Source: Mycoplasma anserisalpingitidis (GTDB lineage: Bacteria; Bacillota_I; Bacilli_A; Mycoplasmatales; Metamycoplasmataceae). Taken from it: a stretch of DNA of 64,000 bases. Every line of letters begins with the position of its first letter. The stretch's first letter is position 1. Under the pieces are notes generated by a model. It was not told the DNA's origin. It saw nothing but the letters and a program-made list of their open reading frames with translations, and ran no database searches. Below, piece by piece: positions 23,894 to 32,241 of this stretch. Where the stretch lies: contig NZ_CP042295.1 of the NCBI RefSeq assembly GCF_007859615.1, positions 434,001-498,000 on the forward strand, in the 5' to 3' direction. Both the position numbers and the translations under genes were made by a program.

Positions 23894-24196
23894 TTATAAA
23901 AATCCAAGTATATTAAATTGAATATTTTTTGGTTTTGTGTCTATTAAATTCACAACACCTAACTCAATATTTTTTGTGATTTCTTTTAACACTAAATCAA
24001 TTTCAGCATCATGTTTAATTTTAATATCAATAAAAATATTGATATTTTTTTTGTCATATTCAAAACTTATTTTTGGTTCATTAACCATTTTTACTTGTTT
24101 GTTTGAATTAAAACTTTGTTTTATTACTTGTTTAAAAGCACTTTCTTGAACAGAGAAAAATTGATTTAAATTAAAATCAACTGTTACAAAATTCAT
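23894..24196 (-). CDS. Asp23/Gls24-like small protein
   Basis: A 100-aa protein whose start codon lies 2 nt after the efp stop (TAA-TT-ATG), so it is probably translationally coupled to efp. The C-terminal half (INIFIDIKIK, then VLKEITKNIELGVVNLI and PKNIQFNILGFL) follows the Asp23/Gls24 pattern: a beta strand, a helix contacting the next strand, and a final short strand ending in a Gly-containing turn. Family members in Firmicutes are envelope-stress or cytoplasmic membrane-associated proteins. Here it is shorter than usual. The family call is from pattern only, and the function in this organism is unknown. Confidence 0.5.
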   Translation of the reverse strand: MNFVTVDFNLNQFFSVQESAFKQVIKQSFNSNKQVKMVNEPKISFEYDKKNINIFIDIKIKHDAEIDLVLKEITKNIELGVVNLIDTKPKNIQFNILGFL

Positions 24197-24198
24197 AA

Positions 24199-24759
24199 TT
24201 AGTTACTTCTTCCGACGTATTTACCAGTTTCAGTAGAAACAATAATTACATCATTTTCTTTAACGAACATAGGTGTTTCAAGTTCAAATCCTGTTTCTAA
24301 AACAACTTTCTTTTGAGGATTAGTTGTTGTGTTACCTTTAACAGCATCAGGAGCTTCTGTAACCTTTAATTCCACATTAATAGGTAATTCAACATCAAGA
24401 ACTTCAGATTCAAATACACGAATTTGAACTTCACTCCCCTCTTTAAGGAAGTTTAATTCTCATTCGACATTTTTAAGAGGAATTTCAACTTGTTCATAGG
24501 TTTCATTATCCATTAACACAATGTTTTCTCCATCGTTGTATAGGTAGTTCATTTTTCTTTTATCAATATGTGCTGGTTTAACACGATCCCCACCAGTAAA
24601 TGACTTAATTGTTGTTGAACCTGTACGCAAGTTTTTAACCTTAGCTTTAACGTTAGCTTGACCACGTCCTTGTTTTGAGTGTTGAGCTTCTAAAACAACA
24701 AAAATATCACCTTCATCTTGGAATGTTATACCAGGTTTAAATTCATTAACATTAATCAT
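24199..24759 (-). CDS. efp: Translation elongation factor P
   Basis: EF-P binds ribosomes stalled at proline-rich stretches and promotes peptide bond formation. The length of 186 aa is normal. N-terminal KOW-like domain: MINVNEFKPGITFQ. The central and C-terminal OB domains include LPINVELKVTEAP, VKGNTTTNPQKKVVLETG and TPMFVKENDVIIVSTETGKYVGR. The tip of the domain I loop reads KQGRGQAN, with Arg at position 32, where many bacteria carry a modified Lys. One UGA Trp lies near 24457. ATG 24759 follows AAGGAGTC. It is cotranscribed with the Asp23-like gene. Confidence 0.95.
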
Positions 24760-24795
24760 CTTGACTCCTTAAAATAATTTTAAATATTATACATA

Positions 24796-24828
24796 AAACA
24801 ACAAAAAACAACAACCATAAAGGTTGCT
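24796..24828 (-). terminator. Intrinsic terminator of the alcohol dehydrogenase gene
   Basis: On the minus strand GCAACC, a short loop, GGTTGT, then a T-rich tail, just after the stop at 24846. Confidence 0.65.
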
Positions 24829-24845
24829 GATTATAATGATTGTTA

Positions 24846-25940
24846 TTAACTTACTTTAACAGCGATTTTTAATACACCATCTTTACGGCTTTCAAATAAT
24901 TCGTAAGCTTCAACGATTTTATCAAAATCATATTCATGTGTAACAAGTTTTGTTGTATCAATCATTCCATTTTCAATTAATTGCATTAAACGACGCATTC
25001 TTTCAGATCCACCAGGACATAATGATGTTTTAATTTGGTGATCTCCAAGACCTGCGGCAAATGAATCAAGCGGAATTACTAAATCTTCAGAGTAAACCCC
25101 GATTGATGATAGTTTACCTCCAGGACGTAAAACTCTTAAACATGTTTGGAATGTTGAGTTAAGTCCTAAACATTCAACAGCAGCGTCAGCCATACGCCCA
25201 TTTGTAATTCTTCTAACTTCTTCAACAACATCTTTGTTTTTAAAGTTAATTGTGTGTGTTGCTCCATATTTTTTAGCCATTTCTAAACGAGCTTCTTCAC
25301 CATCAACAGCAATAATTGTTGAAGCTCCTAATAATTTAGCACCAATTGTAGCACTAAGTCCAATAGGTCCTTGAGCCACAAGAACAACTGTATCTCCTAA
25401 AACAATATCAGCATTTTCTGAACCTTTAATTCCTGTTGAAAGAATATCAGGACACATTAAAACTTGTTTGTCTGTTAAAGTTGCAGGAATTTTTGCTACG
25501 TTAGCCATAGCATTTTTAACAAGAACATATTCTGCTTGACATCCATCTTCGATGTTTCCAAATTTTCATCCAGCAGTTGCTTTATATCCGTAAACTTCTC
25601 CAACTCCGTCTTGTGAACCTTGTCCATATTGACAAGCTGCTATAAATCCACTAGGTGTAATAGCTCCAGCAAGAACTCTTTCCCCTAATTCAAATCCAGT
25701 AACATTATCACCATATGCTGCTACTGTTCCTACTGATTCGTGTCCAATTGTTAAACCAGGAACAACTGGGTATTCACCTTTTTTAATGTGAATGTCTGTT
25801 CCACAAATTGTTGTTGTAGTAACCTTGATTAAAAGGTCATTTGGTCCAACTTGAGGAACTGGTTTCTTAACTATTTCGATTTTTCCTTTAGCTTGAAAAA
25901 CTAAAGCTTTCATTTCTTTTGGTAAACTAATTGATTTCAT
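24846..25940 (-). CDS. Zinc-dependent alcohol dehydrogenase, MDR family
   Basis: A 364-aa medium-chain dehydrogenase that interconverts an alcohol and an aldehyde or ketone with a nicotinamide cofactor. Catalytic zinc ligands are visible in TTICGTDIHIKKG (Cys about 40) and GHESVGTV (His-Glu about 65-66). The Rossmann fold shows VLVAQGPIGLSATIGAKLLGA followed by IIAVDGEEAR; the acidic Asp after the second strand favours NAD over NADP. The C-terminus DGVLKIAVKV is typical. ATG 25940 is chosen because GAAAGGA precedes it; an in-frame ATG at 25982 adds 14 residues but has no ribosome site. A TATAAT lies at 25971-25976. The substrate (ethanol, isopropanol or another) cannot be told from the sequence. 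Confidence 0.9.
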
Positions 25941-26101
25941 AAAATTCCTTTCATTAAATTGTACATTTAAATTATATTTCAATTCAAATAGAATCGGTGT
26001 ATAATCTCATTTTTGCATATATAATATGGAATTTTTTTCAATTTTACCACTATTAAATTTTCAATTTTCTACCTTATATATATTATGAATATTTTAAAAT
26101 G

Positions 26102-26125
26102 AAAAAAGCACCATACTTGGGTGCT
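26102..26125 (-). terminator. Intrinsic terminator of the cell-division operon
   Basis: On the minus strand AGCACC, 7-nt loop, GGTGCT, then TTTTTT, about 60 nt after the ftsZ stop. A perfect palindrome TACTTTGATCAAAGTA lies between them at 26150-26165 and may be a second structure. Confidence 0.85.
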
Positions 26126-26184
26126 AGCAAAATTTTTCAGAACAATAGTTACTTTGATCAAAGTACTCTTCTCACATCGACTAT

Positions 26185-27510
26185 CTAAAATCAATTATCA
26201 ACTTTTGAATCATCGAATTTTGTTTCATCTTCATCTAGATCTAAGAAGTTTGAATTAAAGTCATCATTTTGAGTCTCAGAATCGTTTTCGATCTCCAAGG
26301 TATCATAAACTAATGTTTCTTTTTCTTCTTTAACTTCATCTAATTTAGCTTCAGCTTCATTTTCTGAATTTAAATTATTAATAATATCGACTTCATTATT
26401 TTTTGATTCTTCAATTACATTTGTTGCAGCTTTATTAGCTTCAACATCTTTTCTTTCAATTACACGCCCGGCAATAACTGAAACTTTAAATAAGTCAGTT
26501 TCACCTTCGATTCTTTCTTGACCAATAATAATGTCATCTTCATCAATTGAACTATTTGTATTTAAGAATTTATTAACTTCATCTACAGCAGTTTTAATTT
26601 CATTTAATGTTGCAGATTTATCATATTGAATGTTAATTAAAAATCTTTCAGCTCCACAGATTTCTGTTGAATATAAGTTATTTTGGAATGCTTTTTCAAC
26701 CGCTTTGGTTGCACGGTTTTTTCCTGACGCTTGTCCAAGTCCAATAAGTGTTAATCCTGATTTTTCAAGTATTCTACGCATATCAGCAAAGTCAATGTTG
26801 ATTGTTCCTATTCTGTAAAGAATATCATGTATGGTATTGATGATATTTTTAAGATAAACATTTGATTTTGTATAAGCGTCATCAATAGGAACATCACCAT
26901 ATTGTTGTAACAATCTTTCGTTTGAAAGAACAATGTATGAATCAACTTTTTCTTTAAGTTTTTCAATACCTTCTTTTGCAATTCTAGTACGTTTTCTACC
27001 TTCTGTAGAAAAAGGTGTAGTTACAATAGCAATTGTTAATGCACCATTATTTCTGGCAATTTCGGCCACAACTGGGGCAGCACCTGTACCAGTACCACCT
27101 CCAAGACCAGCAGTAATAATTACAACATCTGCATCTTTAAGTTTCTCTTCAATTTTACGAGAGCTTTCTTTTGCTCTTGCTTGCCCAACTTCTGGATCAC
27201 TACCAGCACCTAATCCACGAGATTCTTTTCCAAGTGCAAGTTTATTTGGACATTTATTTTTTGCAAGTGCTTGTGCATCAGTATTTGCAACAATAAATTC
27301 AACTGAAGGGTATTTTTCTAATTCCATCATTTGAACAGCATTATTACCAGCACCACCGATTCCGATAACTTTTAACTTAATTTTTGCAGTGTTTTCATTA
27401 ATTAATTGTTCATCTAAATCGTCTTTTTGAGTTTCTTCAACCACATTGTCATCAAAAGGGTTGTAGAAATTTGATTTTTTAACTTCTTGTTGTGTGTTAT
27501 TTTCTTGCAT
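26185..27510 (-). CDS. ftsZ: Cell division protein FtsZ
   Basis: A tubulin-like GTPase that forms the cytokinetic ring. The protein is 441 aa. The GTPase domain is complete: GIGGAGNNAVQMM, the tubulin signature GGGTGTGAAPVVAEIA, TPFSTEGRKRTRIA and the T7-like region NIDFADMRRIL. After about residue 355 comes a long acidic tail (rich in Glu, Asp and Asn) ending in DNWF, where the penultimate Trp is encoded by UGA and the stop is TAG 26185-26187. The usual FtsA/ZipA-binding peptide of walled bacteria is not recognisable, so the tail is lineage-specific. ATG 27510 follows TTGGAGAAAAC. Last gene of mraZ-rsmH-ftsA-like-ftsZ. Confidence 0.97.
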
Positions 27511-27524
27511 GTTTTCTCCAATTT

Positions 27525-28697
27525 TTATTTAGTGATTGCATATCATATTTTGTTTAAAAATGATTTACGCGGATTGATCTCGTTATTAATTCTATTAGTG
27601 ATTGTGTTAACTGTTTTGTTTTGATCTTCTTCATCAAGTTTAGTCATTAAGTTTGATTGTAAAATAGCAATATCATTATTTAAGAATATACTTTCGGAAT
27701 TATCCTTATATAAATTGTGCACTTTATTAAGATTGAAAGCTGATGGATTCAAATTGGTTTCGATTATGTTAGCCAAAACACCACTTAAGGCTAACATATT
27801 GATTTTTTGATCCTTGAGTTCATCACAATTTAGAAATTCTGATATTAACTTTATATAGCAAGCAGCAAATTCATCAAGCATCTTTTTGATGGACACCACT
27901 CCATCATCGAGAATATTAATGTTTTTGCTTTTTGTTAAATAACGAATAATATTTTGAATATCTGTATTAGATTTTGTTACTCTACTATTTTGGTTAATCA
28001 TCTCATAAATTTTATCCATACCCACGGATAAACGTTTATATTTAATAACTGCACCATTGTAAATAAGCGAAAGTGATGAGTACGAATCTTCAGTGTCCAA
28101 TAATAAGTTAAATCCGTCAAATTCTTTATAATAGTTTGCTAATGACTGAGTTTTAATAAAGTAATTAACTTTATCAAAGTTGTATTCAAATAATCTTTGA
28201 ATATTGTTGAGCGTTTCAATATCTGTAGTCACAAATGCAGAATTTTTTGAAATTAATTTGCTAAATTGCTTATTAAGAGGGAATTGCAAATATTCTTTAA
28301 CTGAAACTTTTTGGTAAGCTAAGTATCGGTAGCTTTTAATTGTTACTGGAATGTATTCACTACTGTGAAAATGCTTTGATAATTGTAAACTTAATTCATC
28401 TTTAACTCTTTTATCTGCTGAAAAACATTCTTGCAAGTAATGTGTTTCAATGAGTTTAATTTCTAAATTACTTAGGACATCATCATTAAAGATAACATTT
28501 GTAATAACATTTTTATTCAAAGGAAGGTTGTTAAGATATTTTTTAATAGAGTCAAACATTTTAGTAATGTCGCTTGAGTTAACTGGAATTAACTTTTCGC
28601 TCACTCTAACTGTTTTTTGTTTTGTTTCACAGTCTTCCAGAACTGTTCAACTAATATAATTTTTGCTAACTCTAAAATCTAAAAAATATTTTTTCAT
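27525..28697 (-). CDS. Divergent FtsA-like / actin-fold protein of the division cluster
   Basis: A 390-aa protein between rsmH and ftsZ, the place where many mollicutes carry a poorly conserved gene and other bacteria carry ftsA. The N-terminus (MKKYFLDFRVSKNYISWTVLE) matches the first strand pair of actin-like ATPases, with Asp-Phe-Arg in place of Asp-x-Gly. FDGFNLLLDTEDSYSSLSLIYNG resembles the phosphate-2 segment, and LALSGVLANI the adenosine motif (usually GG). FtsA normally tethers FtsZ to the membrane through a C-terminal amphipathic helix; here the tail ends in RKSFLNKIWYAITK, which could serve that purpose. Start ATG 28697 with GGGAGG, stop TAA 27525-27527. The fold assignment is inference from position and pattern. 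Confidence 0.6.
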
Positions 28698-28715
28698 AAC
28701 CACCTCCCTTCTAAA

Positions 28716-29621
28716 TTAAATCTTGCTTAAAATTCTTAATTTAGCACTTCTTGAGCGTTTATTTTCTTCTAATTCACGTTGTGAAGGAATTATCTGTTTG
28801 GCAGTATATTTTTTTTCTTCTATAATCGGCATCTTAATTGGAAGATTGCTTGTAATTAAATCCTTAAAAAAATTTTTTACGATACGATCTTCTAAAGAGT
28901 GGAATGTAATAATACTTAATGATGAATTGCTTTTTAATAAGCTGACTGCATCTTTAAGCATCAGTTCAAGCGATTCGAACTCACTGTTAGTTTCAATTCG
29001 TAATGCTTGGAATACTGCTTTTGCAGGATTTTTTGCTCTAAGTAGAGCGGCGGGATATGCACTCTTTATAACATCAACTAATTCTAAAGTTGTATCAATT
29101 GGTCTACACTTTACAATTGCCTTCGCAACTCGCATAGCAAGCTTTACATCAGCGTATTTTGTAAAAATGTTAGCTAATTGTACATCAGTATAATTGTTAA
29201 CAATATAATGAGCATCAAGACCTTGTTCTTGATCCATACGCATATCAAGTTTTGCGTCTTTATTGTAGCTAAAACCACGTGAAGCATCATCAACTTGAGG
29301 AGAACTAATTCCTAAATCAGCTATGATTCCATCGACTTGAGTAATTCCAAGTTTTGCTAATTCGTGTTTAATATATCTAAAGTCACTTTTAATAATAGCA
29401 AAGCGATCACTAATTTGACTAAGAGCTTCGCTTCCTTTTTTTATTGCGAATTCATCTTTATCAAAAGCGATCAAGAAACCATTTTTATTTAACCTTTTTA
29501 GTATCTCAGCTGAGTGACCACCCATACCAAGAGTTAAATCAACATAAATTCCGTCTTCTTTAATATTTAAACTTTCTATAGTTTCTTTTAAGAGAACTGA
29601 ATAATGTAAATTCTGATTCAT
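28716..29621 (-). CDS. rsmH: 16S rRNA (cytosine-1402-N4)-methyltransferase RsmH (MraW)
   Basis: A 301-aa SAM-dependent methyltransferase that modifies C1402 of 16S rRNA in the decoding centre. It shows the family N-terminus (HYSVLLKETIESLNI), the SAM-binding YVDLTLGMGGHSAEIL, the block ADLGISSPQVDDASRGFSY with DMRMDQ, NPAKAVFQALRIETN, and the C-terminal TFHSLEDRIVKNFFK and RSRSAKLRIL. It starts 2 nt after the mraZ stop codon (TAA 29624-29626) and is followed by the ftsA-like gene, whose GGGAGG site lies in the short gap. It has no UGA Trp codon. Confidence 0.96.
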   Translation of the reverse strand: MNQNLHYSVLLKETIESLNIKEDGIYVDLTLGMGGHSAEILKRLNKNGFLIAFDKDEFAIKKGSEALSQISDRFAIIKSDFRYIKHELAKLGITQVDGIIADLGISSPQVDDASRGFSYNKDAKLDMRMDQEQGLDAHYIVNNYTDVQLANIFTKYADVKLAMRVAKAIVKCRPIDTTLELVDVIKSAYPAALLRAKNPAKAVFQALRIETNSEFESLELMLKDAVSLLKSNSSLSIITFHSLEDRIVKNFFKDLITSNLPIKMPIIEEKKYTAKQIIPSQRELEENKRSRSAKLRILSKI

Positions 29622-29623
29622 AA

Positions 29624-30055
29624 TTAACTTTCTATGTTAGATAATTCTTGAGCGATTTGTGAAATTGTATCATCATCATATGCTGATTCAAATTCATCGT
29701 AGCGTTCTTTGGACCAAATTTCAACAATTGATCCAACTCCAACAAAAACTACATCTTTTTGGATAGCTAAGTTTTCAAGTATGTTCTTTGGTAATAAGAA
29801 TCTACCAGCAGAGTCAAGAGTAATGTTTATAGCTCTCCCAAGAATACTTCTGCGAAGAGCTCTAGCGTTTTTGTTAAACATACTTTGCTTTTCAATGGTT
29901 CTGGTATATTCAATGAAGTTTTCTTTACTTCTAAGTTCACCATTGCCGTCAAAACCTATAGTTAGATAAAAATCACTTCCTAACAAATCTCTAAAGTTTG
30001 TTGGAAGCACAATACGATTTTTATCATCGATTTTTCTTTCGACTGTTCCGAACAC
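29624..30055 (-). CDS. mraZ: Transcriptional regulator MraZ
   Basis: A 143-aa AbrB-like regulator with two copies of the family fold: FGTVERKIDDKNRIVLPTNF and, in the second half, ITLDSAGRFLLPKN. MraZ controls the division and cell-wall cluster, usually its own promoter. The conserved start of the family (FGT) follows the GTG at 30055, which has GGGAGG just upstream. An in-frame ATG at 30079 would add VGGS-type residues not found in the family and would cover the ribosome site, so GTG is preferred. First gene of the division operon. Confidence 0.9.
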   Translation of the reverse strand: MFGTVERKIDDKNRIVLPTNFRDLLGSDFYLTIGFDGNGELRSKENFIEYTRTIEKQSMFNKNARALRRSILGRAINITLDSAGRFLLPKNILENLAIQKDVVFVGVGSIVEIWSKERYDEFESAYDDDTISQIAQELSNIES

Positions 30056-30080
30056 ACTTCCTCCCACTATCCACCACAAT
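30053..30080 (-). promoter_or_regulatory. Probable MraZ box: three GTG repeats with 10-nt period over the mraZ start
   Basis: Reading on the minus strand, GTG occurs at 30077, 30067 and 30057 in the contexts TTGTGGTGGA, TAGTGGGAGG and AAGTGTGTTC, exactly one helical turn apart. MraZ proteins are known to bind short GTG/TGGG repeats with about 10-nt spacing in front of their own gene. A plausible -10 (TGTAAAAT) lies directly upstream. The third repeat overlaps the start codon. Confidence 0.6.
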
Positions 30081-30130
30081 TTTACATCATTTCATATTTT
30101 TTTGTAAAAATATTGAAAAATTTTTTTAAT

Positions 30131-30179
30131 AAAAATAAAAACAGCAACTTATGTGAAAACTTTTCACAAAGTCACTGTT
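30131..30179 (-). terminator. Long intrinsic terminator of the potassium-uptake regulator gene
   Basis: An almost perfect stem (outer AACAG / CTGTT at 30140-30179, inner TGTGAAAA / TTTTCACA) is followed on the minus strand by a T-rich stretch. It separates this gene from the mraZ promoter downstream. Confidence 0.8.
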
Positions 30180-30184
30180 AAAAC

Positions 30185-30862
30185 TTACTTACTTTGTTGA
30201 TTTAATCAACCTAAACCAGCAGTTACATCACTAACTTCTCCAACTAGTGAAACAATATCATCGATTTCTAGCTCAACATCACCACTTGGTCTAAGTACAC
30301 TTCCGTTTCTTTTGATTAAGATAATTGTAATTTTTCTCTTGTTAAAGTCTAAATCTTTAATTTTCATTTTTGATAAATCTGGATTTTTAATTGTAGTAGT
30401 ACCTACTACAAAATTTTCACTTAGTTCTTGTAAATTTTCTGAAAAACGAATTAAATTTTCATTGGCCGCAATTAAAGCGGTTCTAATTCCAGATTCATGC
30501 TCGGGTCGAATAATTTGAGTTACTCCAATTTGTTTGAGAACTCTAGCATGTCTAGCGCTGGTAGCACGAGCAATAATATTTTTAATATTAAGTTCTAATA
30601 AAGCTGCTACAATCTCGATATTATCAGGACAAGCAACAACTACCGTTTCCATTTGCTCGATATTCATTGATTTTAGTGCTTTCATATCAGCTGCATCAGC
30701 AATTACAATTCTTTGAACTTCATTTTCAAATATTTTTGCATTATCTTCTTTAGCATCGATAATGAAAACACTTTTATTCATTTTTAATAATTGACTTACA
30801 ACCGCTTGCCCAAATCTACCAAGTCCAATTACACAAATATCTTTTTTATGTTTAATCACCAT
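30185..30862 (-). CDS. Potassium uptake regulatory protein, KtrA/TrkA type (RCK)
   Basis: A 225-aa cytoplasmic gating ring subunit of a Ktr/Trk potassium transporter. The N-terminal RCK domain has the Rossmann glycine motif CVIGLGRFGQAVV, the nucleotide ribose-binding Asp in VFIIDAKEDN, and IVIADAADMKALKSM. The C-terminal RCK-C domain includes the block ending in IVSLVGEVSDV. The last residues continue through a UGA Trp (30206-30208) to TAA 30185-30187. The membrane partner (KtrB/TrkH) is not in the window. ATG 30862 follows GAGGTAATT. Confidence 0.92.
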
Positions 30863-30909
30863 AATTACCTCAATTTATTAATGTAATTTTAACAAATTCT
30901 AACTATATT

Positions 30910-31030
30910 AATAATTAGAACAGTTTATTATTATCAATAATTGATACTTACGAAATTACTAAAAAGCATCACAATATAAAAAGATATTGATTTACTTGAT
31001 ACTACCATCACATTCCTAATACTTTCAGTA
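30910..31030 (+). pseudogene. Degenerate repeat related to the 54.46-54.62 kb remnant
   Basis: About 110 bp (CAATAATTGATACTTACGAA and following) aligns with many mismatches to 54490-54620 (GATAATTAATACTTACAACA and following), including a stretch related to the LLNIPIRI codons of the transglutaminase-like genes and the GTAGATGCT half-stem of a terminator. No open frame survives. It lies between the potassium-regulator gene and the fic locus and may mark an older insertion point. Confidence 0.45.
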
Positions 31031-31043
31031 GATGCTCTTATAT

Positions 31044-31086
31044 TTGGGGAATAAATTTATATTACACCGCGCATAAAGTTCCCCAA
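31044..31086. promoter_or_regulatory. 43-bp inverted-repeat site A downstream of fic
   Basis: TTGGGGAA, 27 bp, TTCCCCAA. The arms and the spacing are identical to site B on the other side of fic, in opposite orientation (TTGGGGAATAAA points rightward here). A TATATT in the spacer could be a -10 box reading to the right. Confidence 0.6.
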
Positions 31087-31096
31087 TGGTGATTTT

Positions 31097-32038
31097 TTAC
31101 TGCATTCTTTTTCAACAACTTTTTTTCATAAAATCAGAAATAATGGTTATATCTTCCCCTTCATAATACTTCACAAGTAAATTTTTAAATTTGGGAACTT
31201 CTTTTTTAGGAATAACCAAAAATCCACCTCCATGAGATATTAAATAGTGGTTAGCAAAAATAACAGATGCTCTCTTATTCCCATCAAGGAATATTTGTGT
31301 TTTCATACAATATAAGCATAACTTTATTGCAACATCAATCGCATCATCGTTTTTCTCCGTAATCTCTCGTATTTTTTCTTTTATATCCATTTCATTTGGT
31401 AATGGTGGAACATAAGAGGATCCTCCAATCGTGACTGGTACTCGACGTATACGACCTGTTTCAGCAAAAAATCCTTCATTAACAAGCCTTGCAATATGAC
31501 TAAGCATGTAATAGTCTGATTTGCTTGCTACTACATCTTTATCCAAAATAAACTCCCATGCATGTTTTAGATTTAAGATTTTCTGTACATCAGTTGCTGT
31601 CATGCCAGTAACTTTTCCATTATCTATAATTTCTTCAGTTTGTGGAAAAGATGTACCTACCCCCTCTAAAATTGCTTGATTGTAGATATTCATTTTCATA
31701 TTAGCTCTAGCAAACGCTATATTATTAAGAACATCTGTTGATAACTCGCTTTCCGAATATCCGGCGCTTACAAGCTCCTTTTCTACATGACGTATTTCTT
31801 TTCTTATCGCTCTAATTTCTCTAGCATTGCGAAGCAGTAAGTTATAAAGCTCTTCAGTATATATTCCTACATATGTTGATGTCAGTTTACCAGCAACACG
31901 TTTTCTAACATATAAATATTTTCCATCACCTCGATTCTTAATTTCAGGTGTCCCATCATAGGGCATTAAATTTAATCTAGCGTGAAGATCAGCACGAATT
32001 CTAAGTAATTCTTGTATTTCACTATAGTTTGCAGCCAT
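31097..32038 (-). CDS. Fic-domain protein, probably recently acquired, with altered catalytic motif
   Basis: The donor-type frame is 308 aa and ends in TGA at 31112-31114. In this organism UGA is Trp, so translation should run on 5 codons to TAA 31097-31099. Trp inside the gene is TGG, and codon choice and base composition differ clearly from all neighbours, as expected for a gene from a standard-code bacterium. Fic enzymes transfer AMP or other groups to target proteins. The core motif reads QIFLDGNKRAS (residues 248-258), so the catalytic His of HxFx(D/E)GN is Gln. The upstream ILEGVG segment resembles the inhibitory-helix region of larger Fic proteins in partial form. The start ATG 32038 follows AGGAGT. 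The promoter lies inside site B. AMP transfer is doubtful without the His. Confidence 0.85.
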
Positions 32039-32052
32039 TATTTATACTCCTT

Positions 32053-32095
32053 TTGGGGAACATTTATTTAAAAAGTATACCATTTTATTCCCCAA
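32053..32095 (-). promoter_or_regulatory. 43-bp inverted-repeat site B containing the fic promoter
   Basis: TTGGGGAA, 27 bp, TTCCCCAA. On the minus strand the spacer contains an extended -10 (TGGTATACT). The arms flank the -10 like a repressor operator. AGGAGT and the fic ATG follow within 15 nt. Confidence 0.65.
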
Positions 32096-32164
32096 TTAAT
32101 AAAGGGTACTAGAAAAACGTGTGAAGAAATTATTCTCTACATTTTTCCAGTACCCGTAATTAAT
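32095..32164. repeat. Long hairpin between fic and the OppF-like gene
   Basis: The arms ATTAAT.A.GGGTACT.GAAAAA and the complementary TTTTTC.AGTACCC.T.ATTAAT enclose a 24-nt loop with further partial pairing. No T run follows on either strand, so it is not a classical terminator. It could be a processed RNA structure, a bidirectional barrier or the scar of the fic insertion. Confidence 0.5.
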
Positions 32165-32241
32165 AAATATAGTTCTACTGTGGCTCAACAAATTTTCTAG
32201 CTTAAGTTAACAAAAGAAATTAAATTTTATAAAATATAGTT

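Noticed and set aside
25941-25982. Start of the alcohol dehydrogenase at 25982
   Set aside because: The extra 14 residues match no family N-terminus and no ribosome site precedes them, while ATG 25940 has GAAAGGA.
30056-30079. ATG 30079 as the mraZ start
   Set aside because: The family starts at the FGT block; the GTG at 30055 has GGGAGG upstream and the longer form would translate the ribosome site and MraZ box.
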